64,000 nt of DNA from Hemibagrus wyckioides (Eukaryota; Chordata; Actinopteri; Siluriformes; Bagridae): assembly GCF_019097595.1 (NCBI RefSeq), contig NC_080718.1, positions 11,998,657 to 12,062,656 of the forward strand, read 5' to 3'. Below, piece by piece: positions 21,557 to 34,880 of the stretch (its first letter is position 1; each line of letters begins with the position of its first letter). Below the pieces are notes generated by a model. It saw only the letters and a program-made list of their open reading frames with translations, did no database searches and was not told the origin of the DNA. Made by a program: the position numbers and the translations under genes.

Positions 21557-24500
21557 TATTTCGCTGTGAATTGTTCAGTTAAATCAAGAATAGATAACTG
21601 CTACTGTAGCTGTTCTCATTCTCGGCAGGAAATATTCTAGGCACATTTTTAACTTATTTACTGGTATATTCAGCACTGTGGTCAAATGTACAAAAATTAA
21701 TGCAGCATTCAATGAGCACTATAAAGGGTAAATTTTACATATTTATTATTTAATCTATTATTGGGTTTTAGGCTCGGGTTGAACAGTTGATTATACAGCA
21801 TTATTTATTTATTTATTTATTTATTTTTTTTATTTGGGGTTTTTTAACAGCAATGTTATCGGCAAGGCGGCATGGTGGCTTAGTGCTTAGCACGTTTGCC
21901 TCCAGCGTCCTGGGTTCGAGTCTCGCTCCCACTCACTGTGTTTGTGGAATTTGCATGTTCTCCCCGTGCTTGGTGGGTTTCCTCCGGGTGCTCTGGTTTC
22001 CTCCCACAGTCCAAAGACATGCTTATAGGCTGATTGGAGTCTCTAAAATGCCTGCATTGTGTGTGTGTGTGTTATAAAAATATTATCGTCATGGTAACAG
22101 CATGCACCTGTTTATGGCAAACTCACTAGTCTTTGCATAGGCTACTGTATCTGCTCTCTCTTTATAAAGTTCAACTTACTTAAAAAAATCCCAAAGTCAG
22201 TTGAATTTTCTTAGCAATGTCAATATTTATATGAGTGTGGAACATAAAACATTTGCTTTAAATTGACATTTTTGTGGCTATCGGTTACCAAATGTTCTAA
22301 AGAAAGACAGCTTAATATAGTTTACTGCATGGCTTATCAAGACCTAAGATTAAAACCACTGCCTTGGACCACTAGTGTAAAACTTCATTCTGAAAACTTA
22401 TAGGTATGAGTAAGTAAACAATATTGTGTATGTAATCAAGCAGGTTAAAATAGATAAGCAGTAAAAGACTCTACAGTATCAGTGTATTGCTTCAAGGTTC
22501 AATTCCACTAAGAGACAGTTAAATAAAACTCCAACTGCTTCTGCTTCTCTTGCTAGAACTCTTAATGGCAAAAGAAACAAAAAGTAAACTAAATTACAAT
22601 TCTAGTTTTTAAATGTATTGTTTCTAGACTTCGCTATATTTTCATGTAGTTTCTAAAAGATCACAATGAATAAATCCTAAGTGACGTTTAATTTAAAATC
22701 CGCACATATTATACCTAAATCTTGGCTGACATTGTTCTGAAAAATGTTTCCTTCTGAATTCACACAAAATGTACGATGTCATGTGAATGAGATATATTGC
22801 AAGAAAACAAGAATAGATTGTGTATTTCCATATAATTAATTCAAACCCATTTATTTCTGTACTTGCATAAGGTTGACGCTACCTCCCATGTTCATGCTCC
22901 TTTCATTCAATACAGAGTGCACAGAGTTTCTGTCTGTCCATATGTTGCTCATCTCACTGTGTCACATGACATTAACAGGACAGAGATGCTGAGGAAAGCT
23001 GCAAGCTGTGGATCTAGTCCTTATCAGGACAGGAAGTAGCAAGTCACCATTTAGTTTAATGTCAGATTAATTTACTTATTGCAAGGTTCTGTATTTCTTT
23101 GAAACAAACAAGCTCTCTATGTCATAATAATGATACAATTACAATATATAATTCCCATATTTTCAAGTCTACTAAGCAGGAAAAAAAAATGAAATTAATT
23201 TCAGTGCAATAATAATTAATTTTCTTACTGACAGAACTTTCATTTCAGAACTGAGTCTCACCTCAGAGCACATTGCTGATCTAGTAACACTTCAGTCTGC
23301 CTGCATCTGACTCTATCTGCTGTATCCAATGTGTCTGCTTGTTTGTCTTAATCAGTCTCTCCCAAATCTCCTCAAATCCATCTGGCTGCACATCTTTTCT
23401 TCTCCCCCTCAGTGCAGCACCTTATTGCGCTGCCTTTCTTGTTGCCAATACCAACTGTGTCTGTGTGTGTGTGTGTGTGTTATGTAGGGCTGCTTTAGCC
23501 ACAGAATAGTACAGTGGAATAAGGTGATCTGACAGCTCTGCAGCAATTTTGTGGTTAGGCACTTTATACAGCAAGTACTGCAGTGGATTTTCCGAATCTA
23601 AAGAAAGTTCATGCTGTGCTGTCACCTGACAGGAGAAAATACATCATTATTACACTGAGAGCCTTAGAACAAACAATAACAAGCAGAGTTCACCTACACT
23701 GAGTAAAACACCGACTTTGGTGTGTACTCTGTTATACCACAGTAGTGCTCTCGAATTCTCAAATCTGATTGGTCAGAAGATGCTGATTAATTTTCTGTTG
23801 CAGCATGGCTCTGACAATAGTGCTGTCTGTGATTCAAATCATGGGGTTATATTAATGCTTTCATTTTAATATTTTATCTTATTAAAATGTCTATAGTAAT
23901 AAGTCATTCACAGCATCTTGTATGGCAGATATTCTACAGATAATATTAAATTAATAAATGAAAGTGTGTTGTATTTCAATAAATAAATACATTAAATAAA
24001 ACCATACTCATTAACTTAAAAATCTTGCAGAAAGAGCTTCCTGACTTCTCAATAACACAAGTTGTGCTTATTTTTTTGTCTATTAACTTCAGGAGAAAGA
24101 AAAAACAAGGCTACTAAAGGAACCGCCATTCACAGCTGCTATGACGTAATTGATAACAGAAAGTAACTTATCTTGTTTCAAAGAATTAAATGTAATTATA
24201 AAAGTTTAAAATGCACAGTGTGTTTTAATTTATAAATGGAATTATTGGCAAATCACTTTGCCTAGTGCTAGGAGGAGTAAAACACTTCAGGATATCCTGT
24301 TATAGGGAAATAATACATCAGACAGTCGTGTCACAAAGCCATGCATTATTTTCCTATTGTCTTGTTATATTTCTTACACATGTAAGGGCAATTAACTTGT
24401 AAAATCTTAGAAAATCCCCATTACATATGGCACTGTTATAATTTTGCACTATACAAAATCACTGAGCTTGTGAGTAATGCATGTAATTAGGAAAAAAAAA

Positions 24501-27500
24501 CCAATGACATTCCTGTGCACATATTTCATCTGGAAATCCAGCCTGGCTTTATTTATCTCTGGTATGAGATGCTATTGACCTGTGCTGAACTCTATGCCTT
24601 AAAATACAAGCAGAACCCAAGGATGAAATTTCAGTGGACAAAACTGTATTAACTGGCAAACACTAAGCGCTTATTTAGTGAGCTCACACTTGCTTTAGGC
24701 CACCACATGAACTGTACTGTACTATTCTAATCTTTTTCCATTATTTCAATGTGTGTATATTAATATTTTGACTAGTTATAGGAGCCATAGAATATTTTAT
24801 TCCAGAACCTTACATTCACAGAACACATAACATTCAGGTATGCCGTATATACCAAAAACATTTATATTATAAATAATAAATAACATTTATCATTATATTG
24901 TTTTATGAGTTTTTATGTGTTGTTATTATTATGTATTAAGTTTCAATTACAGCTAAATACTAGAAGAACCCAGTAAACATATAATAATTATGATAATGGT
25001 GGGTTGTAACATATTAAAAAATATCACAGACAACCTGTTTATGCTGCATGCACTACACTTGAGGGCTTTTCACACTTGATATAGTTAAGGCTGGGTCACT
25101 GTAAACTCTGGATAAATGGGATCCTTTTTCACGTTTCACACTGCTCATACTTTACCCGGGGTTATCTAATGCTTCACATTGTACCTTCCTAAACCCTGAG
25201 TTAACGTTCTTATTTGCCTGTTTGCAGTGTCAACAATCATGATAGGATAAGCGCAGAATGAAAAGCCCTTTTGTAGATCACAAAGCCATGAGAATATTTA
25301 GTTATAATAAAGCAGGTCATGAATTTGACCTTAACAATTAAGTAGTAATAGTTCTGGTGTATTTGTGTGCTTCAAATTAACCTGTATAATATATTTTTTT
25401 AAATATCTTTAATATTTTCTTCATTTCCACTGCTAATCAGATATTAACCATTGCCACGACTAGGCTGCATGCTGCAAGAATCATGCGCCTAACTCAGCAT
25501 GAGCATGATTTCTGCTTTTGGTGGAGATGACAATAGCGAGGAGGCTTGATGTTGCGTGGCAGTTGAAGCAGTGGCTCTGTGGAATTTTTGCTACTGCATT
25601 GCTGATACAGTGAGAGAGAAAGAGAAGCAGCCTAGAAATCTGGTCTTCCAAAACTGCACAATTTGTGTGGTGAACCAGACGAATACACATTGCTTGTATT
25701 GATATGATTTAAGAAGACCTTTTAATTTTAAGTCTCTAGAATTTGTGCTTTCATTCTGTAAATGCACACTTGTCCGTTCCTTATTATGCTCACACTAGCC
25801 ACTGAGTAATCGTAGCAATTAGTACTATGTACTATGTGGGTAATATGCTTTGTAATATGTAATATGTAATATTCTAAAGTGAATTAGTGAGAAATATGCT
25901 TCAAGATGAATAAACAAATAATCTGAAAATGTCAGCCACTACAACAGTGTGATTACTCGGAATACATAATTCATCCTGATTCAGCTCGTTTTCAATAGAC
26001 TAATCTTCCTGCTTGTTGACTGAAATTATTCTTCAAGGGCTCAAGCCATTTTCTTATGTGCACAGGATGTGAGCAGCCATTTTAAGTAACATAAACAAGA
26101 CCAAATAATAATGTAGCACTAAGCCCTTAGATTGAACAAATCAAAGGTTTAGACAGAAAGCGACCAGGTGCGTGCCTCACGCTCGCAAACGGAGACGAGG
26201 CTTCTCCTACGAGAGTCATGCTCAGACATGAATCATTGCAGTGACTGCTGGAGCCTGTCCACCAGAGCCGAAGAGTCGTCCTCTTACCATCTGCTTAGCA
26301 CCTCTCCTCTCCCTAATCACTTCATGTCATTTATCACTATCAGAGGAAAGGGAACAGTAATGCTGCAGTTTACTCAGCTGAAACGAAATTGTTCACTAGT
26401 AAAAAAGGGGGGAAAAAGCTATTTATTATAGATGTATTGATGCATTAAGCAAAACACTCATTTTAATGGTCAAATACACTTTCAATTTCAGACTGCATGT
26501 TATTAAGCCTGGGAGAAGAATGGGAAGGGAATTGGAAAATAAAACACGCTGAATATATCATTTGCTGTGTCTATGGAGTGGAACATTTTAATTCTTGCAA
26601 TGTATTCACTTGAGGTTTCACTCTGTGGTAGAATATCAGATATGCGAAGCTAAACACCCTCTTGTAATTCGCTATCTTATTCATATTTAATTGCTATTGT
26701 ATTGTCTAGATCATAATAAAGTTGTGGATACAGCATTGAAATTATTACAGCTTGCCATACCCACAAAAATATCTCAGACGGTGCAAGGTTGGTCACGTAA
26801 ATCTTATTCCATAAGTAATGATATTACAGTGAGCGTAATGAACAACTCTTAAGGGTACACGTATCTCTGTACTTATTATGAAAATCATACATCAACGTAA
26901 TGAGTTAACGCTTCTCAACAGGCCTTTTGTGTAACTCATCCATTTGGCACTGGTAGTGTTTTCTTGTGCTGAATCATACTATACTGGGTTTTGCTCTTAA
27001 CCAATGTCATGAATCAAAGATTTATTCCTTTGGGAAAGAAGTTGAGCTCATTATGTAATTTCATTCTTGTTGTATTTCCCCCTTGCAAGCTGAAATGATT
27101 TTAACATTACTACTACATTGTATTGTATATAGGTGTCACATGAATAGTGTACTACTGCAGCACGCGCTGTAAATATAGTGTTTCTATAAATCCAGCTGGA
27201 TATAAATGAACATTTCAAGAGCTGTCCAAAGAGCTCCAGGCTTTTTTTGCTAAACAAACTTGGTGGCTATTATATTCTCAAATCTGAATAAACTTCAAAC
27301 TAGGCACCTAGATTTTTTTTTATTCTATGTTGCTGTCAATGTGGAGAATTGTTTTCATTGGTAAGCGAGCATTAGATTACACCAATTACTTTCACCAGGT
27401 TTATTCATTTCACTGTGCGTGCAGCAGCTGCATGTTCAGTAGTAAACAAAGGGTAAATCGTATTATTTACAAGTTAGTTGTCAAGTTAGACAATGAAATA

Positions 27501-27635
27501 TTAACGCATTTGTAACAGAGTTCAATCACACAAGAAGCAGGAAACCGAAGCCTACCTTGGAGCAGGTCCCTCTGCCGTCGTCTGATTTATTTCACTTATC
27601 ACACAGCGCTCATCACAAATGGACACGGCATCCAT
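15089..27635 (-). CDS. disp2: Dispatched homologue 2, RND/SSD-type membrane protein
   Basis: Twelve-pass membrane protein of the Dispatched family, which exports lipid-modified Hedgehog in the case of DISP1. Exons in transcript order: 27635-27556, 20766-20368, 20274-20245, 20102-19979, 19780-19653, 19074-18977, 18832-18735, 18577-15089. Phases close perfectly, giving 1481 residues (human about 1400). Exon 1 starts [11 protein letters not shown]; the joins read through [23 protein letters not shown] and [14 protein letters not shown], both family signatures. The first membrane segment lies at about 180-201. The first extracellular loop has a furin-type RHRSRR at 265-270. The SSD region has GSCSNQ at 561-566 where DISP1 has GxxxDD; the second half keeps GLSVDF (Asp1059). 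The C-terminal tail ends with [10 protein letters not shown]. Intron 1 is 6.8 kb and the last exon encodes 1162 residues. Confidence 0.95.
19150..19620. mobile_element. MITE-like element with long terminal inverted repeats in disp2 intron
   Basis: The left end (CTTTATTAGGAACACCTGTA, then CACCTACTCA and GATCCAATCAGCCAATCATG) is mirrored by the right end (CATATGATTGAATGATTGG and GCAGGTGTACAGTTATTCCT). The inverted repeats are about 60 bp and diverged. There is no coding capacity. The right edge lies about 33 bp from the donor end of disp2 exon 5 (19653). Confidence 0.85.
21487..21551. repeat. (AT)n microsatellite
   Basis: About 32 uninterrupted TA dinucleotides in disp2 intron 1. Confidence 0.97.
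21866..22073 (+). mobile_element. tRNA-derived SINE, second family
   Basis: The head GGCGGCATGGTGGCTTAGTG has an A box, followed by the B-box-like GGGTTCGAGTCTC. The body contains TTGCATGTTCTCCCCG, TTTCCTCCGGGTGCTC and CCACAGTCCAAAGACATGC, and it ends in a GT run. Related parts occur at 59326-59680 (reverse) and 63530-63700 (tail). Confidence 0.85.
23457..23480. repeat. (GT)n microsatellite
   Basis: A short GT run in disp2 intron 1. Confidence 0.85.
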
Positions 27636-27639
27636 GTTA

Positions 27640-27960
27640 AAAGTCTACTTTTGAAGCCTAATGTCTATCACCCTTTCGCTGTTTCATATACCCTGCTTAA
27701 ATAAAAAAGATTTATTATATTCTGCGTGACCTAGCCGTTTCTAAATGATGTTCACGGTCTCCGTGTTGAGGATAAACTGTGTGTTTGCAGGCTGGTCCGT
27801 GGCTGAATTCCAAATTGCTTTCTTATAGAGCATAGAGTGTACTAAGGATGGCTCACACGCCATTATTCCTGTACTGATGTAGTGCACTCATGTAGGGACT
27901 GAACAGCGATTGGAGATAGAGCCTGAGCTCGCGCCGGTCTCCTATTGGTGGAGCTGAGCG
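27640..27960 (-). promoter_or_regulatory. Candidate disp2 promoter
   Basis: It lies directly upstream of the disp2 start codon (27635-27633, - strand). Two CCAAT boxes on the transcribed strand (ATTGG at 27909 and 27944) sit 275-310 bp upstream, within the most GC-rich patch of the region (GAGCTCGCGCCGG). No clear TATA box is seen. The assignment rests on position. Confidence 0.4.
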
Positions 27961-28203
27961 GTCGCTGTTCAGCACAGGATGGTGCTAACTGTAATAATAG
28001 CATAGGATTTTCCATGTACTGCATCAACCGGGTATTTAACCACATTAAAAAAACATAGATTTTTTAAAGTGAATTATTAAACACTGCCCCACAACTTGTT
28101 AAACTGAGTTCCTAATTCCTAACTTATATGAAAGTTTCTGATCAAATGTAAGATGAATGTTATGCCCTGTAAATTTCCTAAGCAAGAGAAATAGCTTTTA
28201 TTC

Positions 28204-29275
28204 AGATAAGCTCATTACTACATGTAGTGTCTTGCATAATTATTTACCCCCTCCTTCATAGGCCTTTGTAGTTGTGTTTGAGAAAGCATAAAGTATGAAG
28301 CCATTCTCCAACTTGCATAGAAGTTGACTGGCATCTTTAAATTGGCTAAAGTGTGTGATTGTTCATGATTGTGCATTGCAAATTGGATTGTGCAATCCAG
28401 GATGTCTCCCATCTTGTGCTCCTAGTCCAAGGATAAGCCGTTCAAAAAATAAATGGATTTCTAAAATGAATTCCTGGCCACAGCAATGAAATACAACTCT
28501 GTCAGCTTTGCACATCTGGATTCTGTTATTTCTGGCAATTTTCCTTGGCAAAATTAGTCAAGCTCTGTCAGACTGGATGGGGACTTTTGTGGAATATTAA
28601 TTTTTCAGCCCTTTTTTAAATTTTTTTTAAATTGGGCTTTCACTGGGCCATTCTAACACATTAGATTCTTGGTGTTGAACCACTCCAGTGTAGCTTGAAC
28701 CATATGCTCAGGGTCATTATCCTGTTGGAAGGTGAAACTCTGCCCCCCAGAAACCTTTTTCTGTACCTGGAGACAAAAACAGGTTTTCTTCTAGGATTGC
28801 CCAGTATTTGGTTCTATACATCTTGCCCTAAACTCTGACCACTTGTGTCATTCCTTGCTAATGAAAAAGCATCTGCACAACATGATGCAACCACTACCAT
28901 GTTTCACTGTGAAGAAGGTGTTCTTAGAGTGATAAGAATTGTATGGTTTCCATCAAATGTAGCCAAAGTTAAGCTTCAGATCAGAGAATCTTTCTTTATA
29001 TGTTTACTGAGTCTCCAAAATGTTCTAATTTTTGCAAAGTGGAACTCGTGTGGCTCACCACTCTACCATAAAACTTAGCTTTGTGGAGTTATTAGGGAAT
29101 GGTTGCCTTGTGAACTTTTTCCGTCTGAGCTGTCCATCTCGCCAGCTCCTACAGAGTTACCCTTGGCCTTTTGCTTTGCTGACTAATGCCGTCACACTGG
29201 CATTTGCTGGAACCCTACCAACTTTTTAGACTCCTTTATCTTCATTATGCATTATATTTAGGTATGTTCCTTAAA
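28204..29275. mobile_element. Tc1-like transposon relic
   Basis: The left end resembles the Tc1 family terminus (GTGTCTTGCATAATTATTTA, then CCCC). The interior has standard decayed text (for example CACTCCAGTGTAGCTTG, CATTATCCTGTTGGAAGG, ACCACTACCATGTTTCACTG). No intact transposase frame or clear right end is visible. Confidence 0.6.
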
Positions 29276-29420
29276 AAGCTGGTTGGTTTATACAGAGATT
29301 ATGTGACACATTAATTGCACTAAGTTTTACTTTTTATTTGTAAACTATTTTGCAGACTGTATCATTTCCACTCACTTCAGTTTAGGATATTAATTTTACC
29401 TTTATAATCTTATACCTAAT

Positions 29421-29565
29421 GAGCAAGCCATAGCTGATGGTGGTGAGGAAAAACTGAGACTATATGAGGAAGAAACCTTGAAACCCAAAAGAGACCCCAT
29501 CCTCATCTAGGGGTCACCAAATCATAAATAATTTCTATATAACTGTGTACTTTATGGTCAAAGGT
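29421..29565. repeat. Interspersed repeat, partial copy
   Basis: It shares GAGGAAGAAACCTTG, a CCCATCCTCAT-like block, ATAAATAATTTC and ACTGTGTACT with the copies at 32576-33165 and 34483-34880. The family is unnamed by me and non-coding. Confidence 0.55.
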
Positions 29566-29817
29566 TTATGCTCTTGGGGTAGATCATTGGGAACTCAGTG
29601 CTACTACTGGGTAGGACTCCCGTTGTTTTCAGAACAAGCTCAGTTTTTCATTCTTTCAAGAAAAAATTATTTTCAAGAAAACATTCTTTGAGATAATAGG
29701 ACCATGTTGACATGACTGAATAATCGCAGCAAACTTGGCAGCTGCACATTCATGCTGCAAGATCTTATGTTGAAAAGAACATGCTGCAGATCTCTAAACT
29801 TGTCATGTTCATGAAAA

Positions 29818-29837
29818 CATATATATATATATATTAT

Positions 29838-29911
<74 letters not shown>
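29818..29911. repeat. (AT)n and (GATA)n microsatellite
   Basis: A short AT run leads into 18 GATA units from about 29840. The array directly abuts the truncated left side of the mariner-like element that follows. Confidence 0.96.
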
Positions 29912-30855
29912 GTTTTCTGTTTTATCCTCAGAGTTCATGTGTTAGAAGCAGGAAAAATGGGCAATCGTAATTTGTGAAAGTTTGATGAAGGGCAAAATTG
30001 TGATGGCTAGACGACTGCATCAGAGCATCTCCAAAACTGCAGCTGTTGTGGGGTGTTCCTGGTCTGCAGTGGTCAGTATCTATCAAAGGTGGTCCAAGGA
30101 AGGAAAAGTGGTGAACTGACTACTGTTGCTCCAATTGCTAAAGAAGTTAATGCTGGTTCTGATATAAAGCTGTCTGAATACACAGTCCAGTTTGTTGCAT
30201 ATGAAGCTGCATAGCAGACCAGTCAGGGTGCCCATGCTAACCCCTGTGCACCACCGAAAGTGGCAAAAATGGGCACATGAGCATTAGAACTGGACCACGG
30301 AGCAATGGAAGAAGGTGTCCTTGTCTGATGAAACACGTTTTCTTTTAAATCATGTGGATGACCGGGTGCGTGTGTGTCGCTTACCTGTGGAACACCCAAA
30401 CCTTGGGTCCTGCCATCCATGTGGATGTTACTTTGACACGTATCACCTACCTAAGCATTGTTGCAGACCATGTACACCCTTTCATGGAAACTGAATTCCC
30501 TGAGAGCTGTTGCTTCTTTCAGCAGGATAATGTGCCTTTCCACAAACCAAAAATGGAATGGTTTAATGAGCACAACAATGAGTTTGAGGTGTTGACTTGG
30601 ACTGACTTGATCTCAGTCCAATCGAGCATCTGTGGGATGTGCTGAACAAACAAGTCTGATCCATGGAGACCACACCTCACAACTTAGAGGACTTAAAGGA
30701 TCTGCTGCTAACATCTTGGTGCCATATACCACAGCACACCTTCAGGGATCTAGTGGAGTCCATGCCTCAACGGGTCAGGGCTGTTTTGGCAGCAAAAGGG
30801 GGACCAACAGAATATTAGGCAGATGGTCATAATGTTATGGCTGATTGGTGTATAT
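29912..30855 (+). mobile_element. Tc1/mariner-type element, left-truncated
   Basis: The right end GGTCATAATGTTATGGCTG plus ATTGGTGT is the terminal repeat shared with 49640-49664 and 52230-52732. The interior is a decayed transposase; recognisable fragments include HVDVTLTRITYLSIV and CFFQQDNVPFHKPKMEWFNE. Stops and frameshifts interrupt it. The left about 100 bp seen in the 52226 copy are missing and replaced by the GATA array. Confidence 0.85.
29957..30650 (+). pseudogene. Broken Tc1/mariner-type transposase
   Basis: The frame begins after GAAGCAGGAAAAATGG (homologous to a start region in the 48.6 kb copy) and is interrupted almost at once. The middle and second-acidic blocks survive in different frames, ending near a CLICGMC-like scrambled remnant of LNPVEHLWDVL. 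It is not functional as written. Confidence 0.7.
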
Positions 30856-31711
30856 TTATCTTTATTTATATATTTAATTTTTATGCTTTGTAACCTGATG
30901 CATTAAAATTCTGGAATTATCCATTTTAATGGTAAATTGTCACCAAAATAGGATACACATGGTCAGCAACAATACTTCTGTTGGCTCCAAGGATTTAGGC
31001 AGTTCTGTCCCTATTGTTTGCATGGCACAGCAGAAATGCACTACTATTCATTATAGCAGACAGTTTTTCCAATCTTCAAATGTCCAGTTTCAGTGAGCCT
31101 ACTTTAACTATTGCCTCAGATTCCTGTTCTCTGCTGCCAGGAATAGAATCTGATATGGCCTTCTGCTGTTGTCAGCAATCCACCTCAAGGTTCGGTGTGT
31201 TGTTTATTCTGAGATGCTTTCTGCACACAACGGTTGTAAAGAGTGAATATTTGAGTACCTTCCTCTCAGCTTGAAGCAGTCTGGTAATCCTTCTTTGATC
31301 TCTTTCACCAACAATATGCTTCTGCTTCATTGCAGAACTGCTGCTAACTGGATATTTTTTTGCACCATTCTGTGTTAACTCTAGACACCAATCTGCATTA
31401 CAGTCCCAGGAGATAAGCACATTGTAAGCCATATCAAGATGACTAAACTTAGAAACACAATTTCATCTGCTGCCTTAAAAATGCCAGAAAAATCAGCCTG
31501 AAGATCACTTCGAAGTAGTCAAGACAACAGATTACTTTATGTTGACTTTTTGAAAACATATAAATGTGAACTCAATATCCAAAACATGTAATGACAATTG
31601 GAGTTAAAGAGAAGAAATAAGTTTGTATAAATTAATGGCCTATTGTATTTTGCAGGACACTGTATAAAATGCTTGAACCTGACCATCTGGCACTAACAAA
31701 GCTGTCACGGT

Positions 31712-31731
31712 CAAAAAAAAAAAAAAAAAAG
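31712..31731. repeat. Poly(A) tract
   Basis: About 18 consecutive A residues. Confidence 0.8.
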
Positions 31732-31820
31732 AGATTCCCAATTCTGATGTTTGATATGAAAATGAACTGACATTGTTGACCTGCATCTCCATGACATTAT
31801 GCACTCAGCTGCTGTAACAT

Positions 31821-31884
31821 GATTATTTAATTGGATAATTGCATGAATGAGCAGGTGTACAGGCGTTCCTAATAAAGTGCTCAG
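31821..31884. mobile_element. Solo terminal repeat of the AGGAACACCTG-type MITE
   Basis: ATTGGATAATTGCATGAATG and GCAGGTGTACAGGCGTTCCT match the right end of the 19150-19620 element. No left partner was found nearby. Confidence 0.7.
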
Positions 31885-32575
31885 TAATGATACAGCACGG
31901 CATTTTGATGCAAAAATTTCTATAGTGCTAAAAATGAGCACACTATCGATATTTTTAATAAATATAAGCTTGGAGCTTTACAGCATTATATTTTACACAG
32001 ATAGCAGTGAGCACATGACCATGAAGCAATAAATAAATATGCTATATGAATATGCTATATGCAAGGATTTTAATCTACTACATTTTTGTAATTGATTAAG
32101 AGTGGGCTTTTTTAAATCATCAACACCGTCATTTTCAATTCATTAAACACTGTCATCATTGTTCCCTTAAAAGTTAATAATCTCACTCTACCTCATCCCA
32201 GTTCTACACTATGCTACTTAAGCCATCAGCTGCCAGACAGCAAATTAACCAGGGGCCTTTTCTATTATGTAACATATTTTCAGCCCTGCTGCAGCTTGCT
32301 GCTGCGATCTGTCTGCTCCGAATCAAGGGTGTTTCTCAACTGCTACCCATGGTAATTTCCACTGACATCTTTCTTCCAGTGTGTAACAAAAGGGTTTATT
32401 TAAAGCCCTAGTGCATAGTGCATCTCAATTAGAAATAACACCAAAGTTTAATGTCTGACTCAGTTTAATTTTCCCAGAGGAAGGAATGTAAAGTTTTACT
32501 GTGTATTGTAGTGTGTAATAACTTGTATTAATAATATTAATATTCATTTCAGATGCAGTGACACTCATCATAAAA

Positions 32576-33165
32576 TTCAGTTCAGTTCAATTTGTACACT
32601 TTTAACAATAGACATTGTCACAAAGCAGCTTTACAGAAATATAAGCTCATGATAGAAAATATACATCTTAAATATAAAAAATCTCTGTAATGATATGACG
32701 TTTTGAAAGGAAACTCAAAAGGAAGCCCATCCTTATCTTGGTGACACTGGATAGTGCGATTATAAATCATTTCCCTACTATAACTGTGTACTATATGGTC
32801 AAAATATATATGTACTATATACTTTAAGCATATCTGAACATACTATTTTGTCATTCTAGCTTTAACATGAAGTCTATATTTTTGAATTTTTCAGGTGTTC
32901 ATTGATGGTGACTTGAATGCTAAACTGTTTGCGGCAATTGCAGTCACAAAGCCATATCCATGGTTTCTAAGTGATACCATTCACAACAATCCCATGTATC
33001 TCCATGTTGTCCATGTGGCATATCCTCAGCAGCACTGAACAACCTCCAAGTAATGAGAGTAAAAACAAACAGTAGGGCATCAGGATGGGTCAGGCAGGTC
33101 TGGAGAGCAGAACCAATCAGGAGCACTGGTATCTCAGGAGAAGCATGTGTAGTTTGACAGATTGA
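32576..33165. repeat. Interspersed repeat, longest copy
   Basis: It begins AATTCAGTTCAGTTCAATTT, then TTTTAACAATAGACATTGTC and AGCAGCTTTACAGAAAT, and continues through GTGACACTGGATAGTGCGAT and a tail with AGTGATACCATTCAC. Copies at 29421 and 34483 share parts, so this is a dispersed non-coding element of several hundred bp. Confidence 0.65.
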
Positions 33166-33389
33166 CAATAAAAGTCTTATTTAATATATTTTTGTGGTTT
33201 GTTTAGCACACACGTTTCATACATGCTTATTTTGACCAGTAGCTGTTTAAAACAAATGGATGGTTTGTTAAGAAGGCTCACAAAGCAAGATTTGGCATGT
33301 GGATCAGAAGAAATACTAGGTTTATTCTAGGTTTGGATAAAAAACCCTAAATGTATACATTTTAGTAGATATTAATATTTCACATAGAT

Positions 33390-34130
33390 ATTTCAAATCA
33401 TTACACATCTATATTACCATGTTGTACCATCTTCAGAATGGATTCTACAAGATGCTCATATAAATTGTGCATAAATGCTGTACCGTGTGGAAATACTACA
33501 TGGCTGCAAACACCTCTTTCCACATCATTTTTAAAGCTGCTCAATAGACTCGAGATGCAAGGACAATGCAGACCAATGAGCCCATGAAAACCCACTGACG
33601 TGTTCCAGGAACTATTTAGTGATGACACCTGCATTTTGTCATGATGCATTATCCTGGTGAAGTCTGTCAAAGTGAGTATGAACCGTAGCTATAAAAGGAT
33701 CACAAAAGGCAATGTTCAATGCACGATTTAGCTGATACCACAGTGTAGCAGTAGGCCAGTTAATGCCAGGAATTTTACCACCCGAGGGTACTGTTGACAC
33801 TAACAATGATGGCTCCAGCCGTTTCATTTATTTCCTTTTTCCCCATTTTTCTCCCCATTTGGGCAGCTGCCATATCCCACCCACTAGCTAGCTCTTTCCT
33901 ATCACACAACCGCTGCCAATGGTAAGGATGAACACAAGTGCCTGCTTTTTCCAAGACACATGAATCCAGTCAATGCATCTTTTTCAATTTCTGCATCACG
34001 GGTCAGCAAAGCACACTCAAAGAAAAGTCCTCTTCTGCAAACATGAGCTTCCACACACCTGTGACTGGTTAGTGTCCAATTGCTCTGTATGAAAAGTCAC
34101 ACTGGATTTTGACAAGTTGGCTGGTTGTCA
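33390..34130. repeat. Unassigned repeat-like region
   Basis: The left part has transposon-like decayed frames (- strand, TDFTRIMHHDKMQ). The right part (CATATCCCACCCACTAGC, CACACAACCGCTGCC, CTCTGTATGAAAAGTCACAC) has the patchwork character of a dispersed fish repeat. No duplicate lies in this window, so the call rests on general resemblance. Confidence 0.3.
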
Positions 34131-34482
34131 TATAAGTATCTAACTAGCTAAATATTGAGTGTGGAATTCATTCATTCTGAAACATCAGACTTTGTAAATG
34201 AATCTTAATACAAAAAGGAGCTATATTACCTTGATTGGACATGCTGTTTATTTGCTGTTAAGTTTTTGTGTCTGCACATTCAGGGCACATGAAAATGCAT
34301 TAGCTGAGCTTTATTTGGAATAAAATGCACTTCAACATTTACTTTACTTTGAGTACTTTAATGCTCGTATGTAATTGCATGGCATGCAGATGTATCATCA
34401 AACTCTAATGGCTACCATTGATTGTAGAGAGTGTGCTTCAAGTACAGAAATGGGCTTTGATATCAAAGAGTAAATTGCTGCA

Positions 34483-34880
34483 ATTCAATTCAGTTTCATT
34501 TGGGTACAGCTTTTAACAATAGACATTGTTACTAAGCAGCTTTAAAAAAAATCTGGATATAGATTCAAGAATCCAGACATGACAGTGGCAAAGAAAAATT
34601 CCCTGAGATAAAGTATAGAAGAATCTTTGAGAAGAACCAGACTCAAAATGGAGCACATTCTCATTTGGGTGACACCATACCCTGGGATTTTAGTCATTAT
34701 GCAGTTATTATATGTTTTGAAAGGCAGTTTGCTATAAGAATCTCGGGAATGGGAGTCCTGGGCTGAACATGATTTATTTCTGTTCTTAAAGGTCCACGTC
34801 TACAGTGTCCTTATGAGATTATTCATTGCAGCAGAAAGCTGAGTCTTAGTCATAAACTGTTTTGGGGAAGTGCAAATACT
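34483..34880. repeat. Interspersed repeat, diverged copy
   Basis: It shares TTTTAACAATAGACATTGTT, AAGCAGCTTTA and GGGTGACACCATACCCTGGG-like text with the 32576 copy. Confidence 0.6.

Larger units (their letters stand above)
20767..27555 (-). other. disp2 intron 1 (6.8 kb)
   Basis: The long AT-rich first intron holds an (AT)n run, a SINE, a GT-rich run and several stretches with fish-repeat character (about 23690-24330 and 25050-25700) that I cannot assign to a family. I find no second gene. A short open stretch at about 23486-23630 (- strand), preceded by an acceptor-like TTTTCTCCTGTCAG, resembles an exon but lacks a matching donor phase; see the rejected list. Confidence 0.6.

Noticed and set aside
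23422..23625. Open frame on the - strand in disp2 intron 1 with an acceptor-like sequence before it
   Set aside because: It runs into a CA repeat, no donor with the required phase is seen, and disp2 exon 1 (27556-27635) joins exon 2 (20766) perfectly without it.
30352..30645. 97-codon frame as a real gene
   Set aside because: Its peptides match the transposase of the neighbouring mariner-type copies.
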